DNA from: Agapanthus africanus
Lineage: Eukaryota; Streptophyta; Magnoliopsida; Asparagales; Amaryllidaceae
Reading direction: 5' to 3'
DNA length: 64,000 bases
NCBI GenBank assembly: GCA_030015575.1
Contig: CM057347.1
Coordinates: forward strand, 410,782,248-410,846,247
The position numbers were made by a program, and so were the translations under genes. The notes beneath the pieces are model-generated. The model saw nothing but the letters and a program-made list of their open reading frames with translations, was not told the origin of the DNA and did not search any database. Position 1 is the stretch's first letter, and each line of letters begins with the position of its first letter. Below, in pieces: positions 1 to 11,374 of the stretch.

Positions 1-2213
1 TATCCAGAAAATTTGGTTTCACGTCAATCGGGTTTCAGGATCACTAGATATGGCCATTTCATTTTAAGCGTCCACTGCTGGAAATCCGGTTTCAGAATCG
101 GAAGTCCGTTTCGTAACGCATTTTAATCCCAGTTGGGATCAGAATTTAGCGACGTTACAGTTGAATGAAATTTAGGGTTTTCAATGAGGTTTCTAACTCA
201 CCAGACGGATTCTCAATCGCATCTCTACGTCAGAAGTTATACATTGTTCAACACTAGGGTATCAGTTCTGGTTCTGTTTGGGACTGCTATACGTCCCGTT
301 CCTTTAAATTGCAGTTTAAATAGTAAACGACGATGAAAAGGGGGTGAAATCACTTGAGTTATTTAGATAACAGTTTTATCTTCAATAAAATGTAGGGTTC
401 CGCAACATACAGATTCGGCGGCAAGGTAGTAAACATTACGAGACAGAAAACAACAACCAGAGCTGCTCTGGACTGCAGTCCAGAGCCGCTCTCCGAATCA
501 ATTCTCGTCATAATATAAGTATAGAAACAATTAAAAACTTTCATAGGGTTATAGCTCGTCGAGTCGGCTTCGATTTGAGCCCTCGAACGCCTCATTTCAA
601 TATGGATACAATTAATTGTGATTTAAACCAGTTTCAGGTGAGGGAAATTCCCAGTTTTTACGGGTGTAATTGGGGGTGTTCGTTTGAGCCATTAACAAAT
701 GTATTTTCCAGTAAAATTTCTACACACTGCTCATAGCCATACGGTACAGAAAATGCAATTAAGTTCCGTCAATTTAGATGAAGGTTTTCATTGAGATCTT
801 GCATCAAACAGTTATGTCAATTAAGTTTTCATGAATCGCAAATATGGAATTAATACGGTTTTGAATTATAACGGAAATAATATAGCATGTAGCAAGTAGG
901 GTACTTGCCTGGAGACGCCTTGGCGATGCACGGTAGCGGCAACGACACGAAAGCGTGAAGAACGGCGCGGTTAGGGTTCACGGCCTCGGCTCGCGATTCG
1001 GTTTCGTCGTCGGAGTTGTCCGGAGATGTCTCGCGATCACCGGGGGCGGAGAGTGGTGCTGTGGATCTCTGCGAGTGCGCTGGGGTCGACGATGGTCGAC
1101 GGTGTCGCTCCGGCGAATGGCAGCAGCGGGGTCCAAGCTCGTAGTGTGGGTTTAGCTATAGTTTTGTAGAGAGAGAGGGGGCAGTGGGGCTTGGGCTTGG
1201 AGGTGACGGTAATGATGCTGATGACGAGGAGGGTGCGGGGGAGTCGACGAGGTGCAGTGGGGGCTCGCCAGTGAGAGGGTGCAGGGGCTCGAGCTCGGGT
1301 GCAGTGAGCTCGGCGTGGGTGTGCAGGGGGGTCTGCGGAGGCTAGAATGGTGAGGAGAGTGTTGAGGGGGAGAACGAGAGCGAGGGGAAGGAGGAGAGAG
1401 AGAGAGAGAGAGAGCTCGGGGTTGCAGTGACGAGGGTGGTGGAGGTGAGGATGAGGATGCAGTGGGTATGCTGGCGAGGGGCTCGGTTTGGTGGCGCGGG
1501 GGAGCTTGGGGTTCTCGTGGGGAAAGGGGGAGAGAAGTGGGGAGAAGCGCGAGAAGGTTGTCGTCGTCGTCGTTGGTGAGGTGAGCGGGGTGATGGGAGG
1601 AAGAGGGAGAGAGGAGGGAGAGGTGGAGAGGAGTGGGAACGAGAGTTAGAGAGACGAGAAGAGATGAGCGGGATGGAAACGGGGTCGCGGGCGTGCGCGC
1701 GAACGTGAGTCATGGTCGCGATGAAGGCGGCGCGTCGACGACGTGGGGAGCGACGTGGGGACGCGCGGAGGAAGAAGGCAAAAGGAGCGGGAAAGTTTTG
1801 TGGGGAAGGAGGGGCAAACGGGTCGGGTCGGGTCGTGCGGATGTGGGCTTGGGAGCTGGGGCACGGGCTAGGTGGGTTTGGGCCGGGGAAATAGATTTAA
1901 GGTTTTAATTAAATTATATTTATGTTGGGCTGAGGAGGGAATTTGGTGTTTAATTCGTATGGGAAGAAGGGAGTGGGCCGGTGGAAGAAGGGAGTTTGTT
2001 TAATTAATATATTGGTTTGGGCCGGGCTTTGAGGGTAAATAGGAAAAGCAAAAAATTGAAGATGGGGCTAGGGTTTGTGAAAGGAGAGATAGAAAATAAA
2101 ATGGATTGGGAGTTTAAAATATATAAAATAATTTATAGATATAAATAAATAAATTTGTAAGTACCCTTTTTATAAAAATACAGGTATTGGTGTATAAAGG
2201 AACTGGGTATTAC
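1..2213 (-). repeat. 3' LTR (partial) of the TR-GAG element
   Basis: This is the downstream copy of the long terminal repeat in minus orientation. It starts (minus strand) TGTAATACCC at 2213 and runs off the window at base 1. It aligns with 6459-8658. Internal GC-rich stretches (about 950-1890) carry a GA microsatellite near 1387-1414 and long accidental open frames that have no conserved protein content. I see no gene in it. Confidence 0.9.
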
Positions 2214-2252
2214 ATCATACCATCCTTACAAAAATTTCGTCCTCGAAATTTA
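2214..2252 (-). promoter_or_regulatory. Polypurine tract region and Tekay/Del 3' signature
   Basis: On the minus strand this reads TTTCGAGGACGAAATTTTT, then a short purine-rich run (TAAGGATGG), then the LTR start TGTAATACCC. The same arrangement precedes the 3' LTR in plant Del/Tekay elements. The purine run is interrupted by pyrimidines and so looks decayed. Bases 2253-3512, further upstream in the element, are an AT-rich untranslated stretch with no recognisable gene. Confidence 0.7.
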
Positions 2253-3512
2253 ACACAAGCGATAAGCTATAAAAATAACATGCGAAAAGCTATGACCTCG
2301 AACACTCACATATAGTGTTTTACTTAAAGCAGTAAAAAGAAAAATCGAAGGTCCAAGTAAGTATAAGGCAGAGCCACTATAAGGGCCAACTATATGTACC
2401 AGAGAATAAAAATAGTAATAACGGACAATAACATTCGAGATATGCTAGATAAAATCAAAGTCCTAAATATATGCAAAGAGGCCACCAACTCAAGTACTAG
2501 CATATAGCGATTTATTTAAAAGTAGCTAGATAAAAGTCTAAGGTCTATACAAGTATGAGAAATAACGCAACGAAAAGAATGGGCCTAAGTAAACACAAGG
2601 CATGACCGCCTATAATGATAGATTATATGCACAATATCAGAAAATAAAATAGCAATAACAAACAATAGTGGAGGGTTTGCCAATAGGCCAAGGTGTTTTA
2701 GAATAAATGTATTGATCAAACAATTTCAAGACGACTTAGAAAACTCACATGGTGAAAATAAGAAACATAGCATAAGATATTGCAACATATGGTTGCGTTA
2801 TCGAAAAATGGGAAGAATAGTAAAGTACTTAGAATGCATAAAGCGGAAATAGCCAATGAAACGCACTTTTTCAATAATTACCAGATAATGAAAACTACAT
2901 TTTCGAATAACGATACCCCTAAATATAGCTAGGGTAATAGGAGATAGCACAAAGATGTATAGGGGCTAACCAGGGTAGGGATTTTGATAGAGTATGGCTT
3001 ACTCAACAGGTCAGAGTGTGACACTTTAAACTGAAGGTCGAAGAGACTGGGGTCGGTTCAGCACAGGGTGTTTGGTGAACATTAATGAACCTCAGGAGGG
3101 GAAGAGATGTATGGGAAGGAAAACGGTCGATACACCATGCGAATCAAAATCTGAAGGGTTAGCGAACTCGGAAATTTCACTATCAATTTCTCCTCCAGAA
3201 GGATCTCAAACGAGGCACATATGAAGGATGAAGGGTGGCCCATTCAAAAGATCGGGGTGCGGTACTTTTTAATCTAAGCGAGGGTCAAAACAGCACAAGG
3301 TGCAGGGGTGGACAGCCAGGGATCTCCGGAGGAAAATAAATATATAGGAGAAACAGTCAAGCATCATGTGAACCAAAAATCAAAAGATTAGCGAACTCAG
3401 CAAATTTATTTTATTTCAGAAAAGTCCGAACAAGGCATCCACGACGAATAAAAGATAGCCCTACACTATACATAGATTTTATCTGGCTAGAGGAGACGAA
3501 AGCTCAATCACG

Positions 3513-4013
3513 TCAGTCGCGGTTGTGGAGGTTCAGCAGGTTACGGTAGGCTCGCGCGCTCAGATAGGGGCATCCATTCTCACGTCGCCTCGCAGGGATC
3601 GCCACTGGAGGTTCTTCTGCTATAGGGTCTTCTTCTTCTGGTTCTTCTTCCTCGGCGGGAGCTTCTTCATCGAGGTCTGATTCTACGTGATCTTCTTCTG
3701 CTGGATCCTCTTCCATAGGATTTTCTTCCACTGGATTCTCCCCAAGGCTTTCCTCTCCAGGATTTTTTTCTATCGGGTCCTCCTCGGAATCTTCCCCTAT
3801 TGGGTCTTCTTCGAGGTCCTCTTCTTCGTCGTCAGAGTCGCTGACTATGTCGACTTCTGGGGCTGCGAATCCCTCACTCTCGGAATCGCTGTTTCCGAAA
3901 ATGACCTGTAGGCCGTTAATCTCATCATCTGATCTTACCAGCATGTAGTCCGAGGAAACGCACGACCGTGTGTCCTCATCTAGAGGCGGCGCTTCTCCAA
4001 AGTGGGCCATGAC
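3513..4013 (-). CDS. Acidic, Glu/Pro-repeat ORF of the TR-GAG element
   Basis: The frame encodes about 165 residues from an ATG at 4010. A lariat-style acceptor (polypyrimidine then CAG, ending at 4014) lies just before it, so I read the upstream open part (to 4181) as intron rather than coding. The N-terminal part resembles a short domain followed by clusters of Asp/Glu (SDSDDEEEDLEED). A degenerate repeat of EENP/EEDP steps follows, then a basic C-terminal tail with RRR and SARAYRNLL. No catalytic motif is present. It lies between the nucleocapsid-like ORF and the 3' LTR, where pol would normally be. The function is unknown. Its composition suggests a protein that binds basic partners, which is inference only. 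Confidence 0.5.
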   Translation of the reverse strand, partial: VMAHFGEAPPLDEDTRSCVSSDYMLVRSDDEINGLQVIFGNSDSESEGFAAPEVDIVSDSDDEEEDLEEDPIGEDSEEDPIEKNPGEESLGENPVEENPMEEDPAEEDHVESDLDEEAPAEEEEPEEEDPIAEEPPVAIPARRRENGCPYLSARAYRNLLNLHNRD

Positions 4014-4408
4014 CTGAAAAGAGGGAGTCATGATTAGGCAGTAGGACACATTAAGAAGATATCCAAGGATACGGTGGCACAGGGAGGATATGATGGAGGC
4101 AAGGACGGAAAAATTAAAATGTAAAAAAATGCTAATGCAATGAATAGCATAAATAAAGTGAGAAGCAGGGGAACGATCCATACATCACAACTCAGGGTTT
4201 TATTGCATTCAGCTAAAAGTTCGACGGATACAAGATTTCAAACGAAAAGAAATATTTACAAAAGAGTGACAACATCTTTATTGAAAGTAGAAAACGTGAT
4301 AATTCTTCTTTGATTTCTGGACTGCTGCATTCCTGACTCGCGAGTTGAATCCTGCGCGGGGTCCGCACTATCCTCGAAGCTCGAGCTACGAAATAACCAT
4401 CACTTAGC

Positions 4409-4813
4409 CTAAGTGGAGAGTGTGGACGAACCGTCTCCTTGTAGCTCCTTCCTATTAAGGCAACTATTGATAAAGTGTTCGCTGGATCCGCAAATCAGGC
4501 ATTTCCCTTTGGCGCGGCGACAATCCCTCTGAAGGTGCCCTGGCTTCTTCCAGTACCTACAACATTGGGTCTTCTGCTGCTTCCGTCGTGGGGGAACAAG
4601 TGGGCGCTTCATTTTCACCTCTTTTCCCCGTCTAACGGGGATCCCTTTACGATTGGAGGCTTCCGCTGGTGCCTGAGTCATCTGCCTTCTTAGTCCTTCA
4701 GCTAATAGCTCGTTTGTTCACTCCTGGGCTTCCTTCAGACTTTGCAGTGCATTCAGGATCTCTACGGTCTGATCCTGGGGAGTGGAGATAGAGGAAGGGT
4801 CATTGGAAGACAT
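4409..4813 (-). pseudogene. gag: Reduced gag (nucleocapsid-like) ORF with two zinc knuckles
   Basis: From the ATG at 4813 the frame gives about 134 residues with one internal TGA, where a Trp is likely (AQE*TNELL). The order is a short helical N-terminus, a basic segment rich in Lys/Arg, then two CX2CX4HX4C knuckles. The first has lost its second Cys (CRYWKKPGHLQRDC); the second is perfect (CLICGSSEHFINSC). No capsid domain is visible, and the length is far below a normal Tekay gag of 300-400 residues. The ORF lies about 350 bases after the primer-binding site, as expected for gag. The role would be RNA binding and packaging in the cytoplasmic particle. The nonsense codon makes this copy a pseudogene unless it is read through. 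Confidence 0.7.
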
Positions 4814-5165
4814 GGTCCTGAAACAACCATTTTAGGACGGCATAAGATACAGGAAAAATCAGAACAAGATATAAAATTGACAATGAAACAGGAATATCGG
4901 GTGAGATGAAACTCATTTAAACGGAAAACAAATGTAGAACTCCAAGTTACCCAATAGAGTACAGTATTGTAGCTATGCTGCAGTTCATAATTACAACTAC
5001 ATAACTCTACTAAGTCACCCAAAAATCTAACGGATAGAGTCAAAATATGGCATGACGAATAATAAAGATTCAAGTCAAAGATAACAGTTCACAATCTGGA
5101 CCGGAAGAGCTACTTAAATTGTCAAGCTCTACATCGGAAACTGCAATTCCAATCATAGCAAAACC

Positions 5166-5179
5166 TGGCTCTGATACCA
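5166..5179 (-). promoter_or_regulatory. Primer-binding site (initiator Met tRNA)
   Basis: The minus strand reads TGGTATCAGAGCCA, the usual complement of the 3' end of plant initiator Met tRNA. It lies 9 bases from the end of the 5' LTR (TGTCACGCCCC on the plus strand at 5189). That gap is wider than the usual 0-5 bases. Confidence 0.85.
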
Positions 5180-5188
5180 ACAAAACCA

Positions 5189-8100
5189 TGTCACGCCCCG
5201 CTTCCCAAAATACGGAAATACGAGGGGTTGACAAGGCCAGCCATGCTCCTACGGTCGAGGTAATATCCCTCCGTAGTCACACTTCGGCTTCTAGCTTTAC
5301 GTGATAATCAGTAAACAATGCACAGGTAATGAGAGATGCAGTAACTGAAACAACACAAATACAAAGAACTAACCTGATGGAGATCAAAAGAGTATAGCTC
5401 TGGATAGCTGATCAAGATGTCCGCGATGTACGTCTGGTCCAGGTCCAAGCTAGACCCACTTCTCACTCTGAGCATGCATACTCAGGTCGTCAGAGCGACA
5501 CGATAGAAAAATATATATGTGGGTGCAAATAGTAACTCGTGTAATAATAATGAAATGTAACAGTAAATCATGAGAGTAAAGATGTGCACATGCAGCAGCC
5601 AAAGCGGGTGTCTAATAGAGCAGGTGAACAGTAAAGCAGTAGAATAATATGTCAGGTGTGTCGATTCAGTAAGCAATGCATGTCAATGTCGCTAACCCTA
5701 TCAGTCTCTAAGTCTCACTGTACAGGCCGCTAAGCCTATCGTCAGTCCAAGTGTGAGAGTCAACCACTCGTGAGTATCCCCCATCCAAGGGCAGGACCCA
5801 AGGGCAAGGGACCACGGGCCCTATAAACGCACGGTAATAATCAGTGATATCCCTGTAAATCTCCATATATCTCCATATATGCCGGCATGGAACTCCCGAG
5901 ATTCTGTTGAACTCACACTCAAACTACCCCACACCCCGTGGTCTACATCAAACGCCTACCATAACCTCAAATACCGGTCGGTCCATGACAAGTCTGCGCG
6001 AGAACTGGAGACAGGATCCCCATCAAGCATGTCCCGACTGATACCCAAGATAAATAGACAGTGTCTGGTGCTTACCTGTGACACTCATACAAGTGCTTCC
6101 ATAATTGTCCCATACCAATTATAGTCACACTTATACGCGTCCCACAGACGTCGACAATGCAATAAATCAATAGGGTACACTGATTGTGTACAAATACGTG
6201 TCACTTTCACTTATCCATTCATGCTTAAACACTAACGTACTTGCCACAATCAGACGCTAAAACCTAACACTGGGTAATGCACATGATCACTAGGTTACCA
6301 ATGCAATAATATATATGTAGTGTGATGCGAATATGATAGTTCAGGTATGATTAGGATATCATAAGTCGATGTCCTACCACTTGCATAATTTATCATAAAT
6401 CATACATGCCAAATCTAGCGAAACAAAGAACAGGGGTGAAGTAGTATGTTTGATTATCTATCCAGAAAATTTGGTTTCACGTCAATCGGGTTTCAGGATC
6501 ACTAGATATAGCCATTTCATTTTAAGCGTCCACTGCTGGAAATCCGGTTTCAGAATCGGAAGTCTGTTTCGTAACGCATTTTAATCCAAGTTGGGATCAG
6601 AATTTAGCAATGATACAGTTGAATGAAATTTAGGGTTTTCAATTAGGTTTCTAACGTACTAGATGGATTCTCAATCTCGTCTCTATGTCAGAAGTTATGC
6701 ACTGTTCAACACTAGGGTATCAGTTCTGGTTCTGTTTGGGACTGCTATACGTCCCGTTCCTTTAAATTGCAGTTTAAATAGTAAAAGACGATGAAAAGGG
6801 GTGAAATCACTTGAGTTATTTAGCTAACAGTTTTATCTTCAATAAAATGTAGGGTTCCGCAACATACAGATTCAGGCGGTAAGGTAGTAAATATTACGAG
6901 ACAGAAAACAACAACCAGAGCTGCTCTGGACTGCAGTCCACAGCCGCTCTCCAAATCAATTCTTGTCATAATATCAGTATAGAAACAATTGATAACTTGC
7001 ATAGGGTTACAGGTCGTCGAGTCGGCTTCAATTTGATCCCTCGAACGCCTCATTTCAATATGTATACAATTAATTGTGAGTTAAAGAAGTTTCAGGTGCG
7101 GGAAATTCCCAGTTTTTACGGGTGTAATTGGGGGTGTTCGTTTGAGCCATTAACAAATGTATTTTCCAGTAAAATTTCTACACAGTGCTCATTGCCATAC
7201 GGGCCAGAAAATGCAATTAAGTTCCGTCAATTTAGATGAAGGTTTTCATTGATATCTTGCATCAAACAGTTATGTCAATTAAGTTTTCATGAATCACAAA
7301 TATGAAATTAATACGGTTTTGATTTATAACGGAAATAATATAGCATGTAGCAAGTAGGGTACTTGCCTGGAGACGCCTTGGCGATGCACGGCAGCGGCAA
7401 CGGCACGAATGCGTGATGAACGGCGCGGTTAGGGTTCGCGGCCTCGGCTCGCGATTCGGTTTCGTCGTCGGAGTTGTCCGGAGATGTCTCGCGATCACCG
7501 GGGGCGGAGAGTGGTGCTGTGAATCTTTGCGAGTGCGCTGGGGTTGACGATGGTCGGCGGTGTTGCTCCGGCGAATGGCAGTAGCGGGGTCCAAGCTCGT
7601 AGTATGGGTTTGGCTATGGTTTTGGAGAGAGAGAGGGGGCAGTGGGGCTTGGGCTTGGAGGTGACGGTAATGATGCTGATGACGAGGAGGGTGCGGGGGA
7701 GTCGACGAGGTGCAGTGGGGGCTCGCCAGCAAGAGGGTGCAGGGGCTCGAGTTCGGGTGCAGTGAGCTCGGCGTGGGTGTGCAGAGGGGTCTGCGGAGGC
7801 TAGAATGGTGAAGAGAGTGTTGAGGGGGAGAACGAGAGCGAGGGGAAAGAGGAGAGAGAGAGAGAGAGAGCGAGGGGTTGCAGTGACGAGGGTGGTGGAA
7901 ATGAGGATGAGGATGCAGTGGGTATGCAGGCGAGGGGCTCGGTTTGGTGGAACGGGGGAGCTTGGGGTTCTTGTGGGGAAAGGGGGAGAGAAGTGGGGAG
8001 AAGCGCGAGAAGGTTGTCGTCGTCGTCGTTGGTGAGGTGAGCGGGGTGATGGGAGGAAGAGGGAGAGAGGAGGGAGAGGTGGAGAGGAGTGGGAACGAGA

Positions 8101-8658
8101 GTTAGAGAGACGAGAAGAGATGAGCTGGATGGAAACGGGGTCGCGGGCGCGTGCGCGAACGTGAGTCATGGTCGGGACGAAGGCGGTGCGTCGACGACGT
8201 GGGGACGCGTGGAGGAAGAAGGCAAAAGGAGCGGGAAAGTTTTGTGGGGAAGGAGGGGCAAACGGGTCGGGTCGGGTCGTGCGGGTGTAGGCTTGGGAGC
8301 TGGGGCACGGGCTAGGTGGGTTTGGGCAGGGAAAATAGATTTAAGGTTTTAATTAAATTATATTTATGTTGGGCTGAGGAGGGAATTTGATGTTTAATTC
8401 GTATGGGAAAAAGGGAGTGGGCCGGTGGAAGAATGGAGTTTGTTTAATTAATATATTGGTTTGGGCCGGGCTTTGAGGGTAAATAGGAAAAGCAAAAAAA
8501 TGAAGATGGGGCTAGAGCTTGTGAAAGGAGAGAGGGAAAATAAAATGGATTGGGAGTTTAAAATATATAAAATAATTTATAGATATAAATAAATAAATTT
8601 GTAAGTACCCTTTTTATAAAAATACGGGTATTGGTGTATAAAGGAACTGGGTATTTCA
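5189..8658 (-). repeat. 5' LTR of the TR-GAG element (3470 bp)
   Basis: The LTR is bounded by TG at 5189 and CA at 8658 on the plus strand, and is complete here. Its 6459-8658 part is duplicated at 1-2213. It contains a GA microsatellite (about 7851-7870) in a GC-rich segment. Near its 3' end (minus sense) an imperfect palindrome around ATGCAT (5468-5485) overlaps a short start codon at 5475. This is loosely similar in position to the hairpin and mini-ORF in the two solo LTRs. The long open frames at 7495-8169 have low-complexity Ser/Pro/Arg translations and I do not regard them as genes. Confidence 0.9.
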
Positions 8659-8985
8659 ATGATCCTCGATGCGGCCTATCACCAACTGCACCGTGTCCTC
8701 AGTGCAGTACTGATCGTAGAGGTACATGTCCTCGAAGTTTATGATATTCGGATGGTGAAAGGGAAGTCCTCCATTCTTGCGTTTCGGGTGTGAGGAAGGG
8801 AGTAATCAACCCCCCCTCCGTTTTATAGCCCACAACGCCCCCGAAGTTCAACGGTCGCCCGTTTCACCCGCAAATGTGCCACCACGCGGCAGACATCGCG
8901 CCGCTCGATACGAAATCGAAACGATGGGGCCCTGGCGATTCGCCTCCCCCACGCGTTCAATATACGTGTCGCCCGCGACTGTACT
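8659..8985. other. Unassigned segment between TR-GAG insertion and tandem array
   Basis: GC-rich DNA that belongs to the interrupted Tat element D. A 50-codon open stretch ends at the insertion border on the minus strand (KNGGLPFHHP...DQYCTEDTVQLVIG). I cannot match it to a family. No start codon or splice signal settles whether it is coding. Confidence 0.4.
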
Positions 8986-8989
8986 TACA

Positions 8990-11035
8990 CCGGGAAGATC
9001 GGACATAACCTCACCAAGAGGCAGCCGAGCGGCTACCCTGCTCGGCTATCCCTGGCTGGTAGCTACCCTACCCCACAACGCCAGGGATCAAATCCCTCGC
9101 CAACAGGCAGCCGAGCGGCTTCACTGCTTGGCTATCCCTGGCTAGTAGCTCCTTACCGCGCAACGCCAAGGATCAAAGCCCTCGCCAAGAGGCAGCCAAG
9201 CGATTTCACTGCTCGGTTATCCCTGGTTGGTAGCTCCCTACCGCGCAACGCCAGGGATCAAAGCACTCGCTAAGAGGCAGACGAGCGGCTACCCTACTCG
9301 GCTATCCTTGGCTGGTAGCTCCCCTACCCCACAATGCCAGGGATCAAAGCCCTCACCAAGAGGCAGCCGAGCGGCAACCCTGCTCGGCTATCCCTGGCTG
9401 GTAGCTCCCCTACCCCATAACGCCAGGGATCAAAGCCCTCGCCAAGAGGCAGCCGAGCGAGTTCACTGCTCGACTATCCCTGGCTGGTAGCTCCCTACCG
9501 CGCAACGCCAGGGATCAAAGCCCTCGCCAAGAGGCAGCCGAGCGGCTACCCCGCTCGGCTATCCTTGGCTGGTAGCTCCCCTACCCCACAACGCCAGTGA
9601 TCGAAGCCCTCACTAAGAGATAGCCGGACGGCTACCCCGCTCGGATCTCCCTGGCTGGTAGCTCCCCTACCCCACAATGCCAGGGATCAAAGCCCTCGCT
9701 AAGAGGTACCGGGAAGCAACCCTGCTATGCCATCCTTAAGGATCAAAGCCCTCACCAAGAGGCAGCCGAGCGGCTACCCCACTCGGCTATCCCGGCTGGT
9801 AGCTCCCCTACCCCCACAACGCCAGGGATCAAAGCCCTCATCAAGAGGCAGCCGAGCGGCTACCCTGCTCGGCTATCCCTGGCTGGTAGCTCCCCTACTC
9901 CACAATGCCAGGGATCAGAGCCCTCTCCAAGAGGCAGCCGAGCGGCTACTCTGCTGGGCTATCCCTGGCCGGTAGCTCCCTTACCTCACAACGCCAGGGA
10001 TGAAAGCCCTCACCAAGAGGCAGCCAAGCGGCTACCCTGCTCGGCTATCCATGGCTGGTAGCTCCCCTACCCCACAACGCCAGGGATCAAAGCCCTCACT
10101 AAGAGGCAGCCGAGCGGCTATCCCTGGCTGGTAGCTCCCCTACCCCACAACGCCAGAGATCAAATCCCTCACCAAGAGGCAGCCGAGCAGCTACCCTACT
10201 CGGCTATCCCTGGCTGGGAGCTCCCCTACCCCACAAACCCAGGGATCAAAGCTCTCAGGCACCGGGCAGCAACCCTGCTCGGCCATCCTTAAGGATCAAA
10301 GCCCTCGCCAAGAAGCACCGGGCAGCAACCCTGCTCGGCCATCCTTAGTAGGCCTCTTACGGCCCCTCCCGCGCTAAGGATAAAAGGCCCTCGCAAGAGG
10401 CAACCGGGCCCGCCCTTGCTCGGTTATCCCTGGCTGGTAGCACCCTACCCCAACACACCAGGGATCAAAGCCCTTGCCAAGAGGCACCGGACAACAACCC
10501 TGCCCGGCCCAGCCTTAAGGATCAAAGCCCTCGCCAAGAGGTACTGGACAGCAACCCTGCTCGGCCATCCTTAGTAGGCCTCTTACGGCCCCTCCCGCGC
10601 TAAGGATAAAAAGCCCTCGCAAGAGGCAACCGGGCCCTCCCTTGCTCGGTTATCCCTGGCTGGTAGCACCCTACCCCAACACACCAGGGATCAAAGCCCT
10701 CGCCAAGAGGCACCGGGCAGTAACCCTGCTCGGCCCATCCTTAGTAGGCCACTTACGGCCCCTCCCACGCTAAGGATCCAAAGCCCTCGAAAGAGGCAAC
10801 CGGGCCCGCCCTTGCTCGGTTATCCCTGGCTGGTGGCTCCCTAACCCAACACATCAGGGATCAAAGCCCTCACCATGAGGCACCGGGCAGCTACCCTGCT
10901 TGGCCCGTCCTTGGTAGACCACTTACGGCCTCTCCCGAGCTAAGGATCCAAGTCCCCACCAAGAGGCACCGAGCAGCTACCCTACTCGGCCCCGTCCTTA
11001 GCATGCCTCTCCGAGCCTCCCACGCTAAAGAATAT
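8990..11035 (+). repeat. Tandem array of ~87-bp hairpin-forming repeats in element D
   Basis: About 14 monomers of 85-88 bp run from 8990 to 10240, followed to 11035 by longer and more diverged variants. Each monomer contains two dyads. One is AGCCGAGC...GCTCGGCT (for example 9365-9372 with 9382-9389). The other is ATCCCTGGC...GCCAGGGAT (9390-9398 with 9422-9430), enclosing a small GGTAG...CTACC stem. Variant monomers use ATCCTTAG...CTAAGGAT (10341-10348 with 10374-10381) and AACCGGGC...GCTCGGTT (10402-10409 with 10418-10425). A period near 87 bp keeps one frame open for long stretches, which produces spurious ORFs. From 11036 to 11374 I see nothing else recognisable. Confidence 0.9.
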
Positions 11036-11374
11036 GACCTCACCACAAGGCATCCGGTCTGTCTACGTCTGAGAGATCTCCACCTCAACTTCGGGGCCAT
11101 GGAGATACCGTCTTTGCACAGTGGGCAAATTAACAGATTCAACTCGACGCGTAATCGCTAGATGAAGAACCGACATAACACAAAGGCAGTACTATTCAAC
11201 TACAAGTGTTTACCAACAAAGGAAAATACGCGCGCAAATACTACTGCAAAAAGTCTTTATTCACAAAGTCAAAGTCTTTACAAGGGTATTGGGGGCTCCC
11301 CCGCCTTACAAAATGCCCGGAGGCCTACAAAACTCCCGATACAACAAAGAAATGAAACAAGAAGACGAGGGGCT

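Larger units (their letters stand above)
1..8658 (-). mobile_element. Non-autonomous Tekay/Del-like LTR retrotransposon (TR-GAG/LARD type), left end outside window
   Basis: A direct repeat flanks a 3-kb core: 1-2213 matches 6459-8658 almost base for base. Read on the minus strand, the right copy is the 5' LTR ending GGGGCGTGACA. It is followed by a primer-binding site complementary to initiator Met tRNA, a gag-like region, and a TTTCGAGGACGAAATTTTT block before the 3' LTR. That block and the GTGACA terminus are typical of plant Tekay/Del chromoviruses. No protease, RT, RNase H or integrase is visible in 2214-5188, so mobility would depend on a full element. The two LTR copies differ by a few percent by eye, so the insertion is not very recent. 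The left LTR begins before base 1, so a target-site duplication cannot be checked; the right flank starts ATGAT. Confidence 0.85.

Noticed and set aside
7495..8169. Long open frames within the TR-GAG LTRs (also 1342-1713, 1633-1908)
   Set aside because: Translations are low-complexity Ser/Pro/Arg strings from GC- and GA-rich DNA, and open frames occur on both strands. The two LTR copies do not keep the same frames.
9227..9975. Plus-strand ORFs with ARDQSPRQEAAERV-like peptides
   Set aside because: They arise because the tandem repeat period is close to 87, a multiple of three. Indels break them, and hairpin conservation explains the sequence better.
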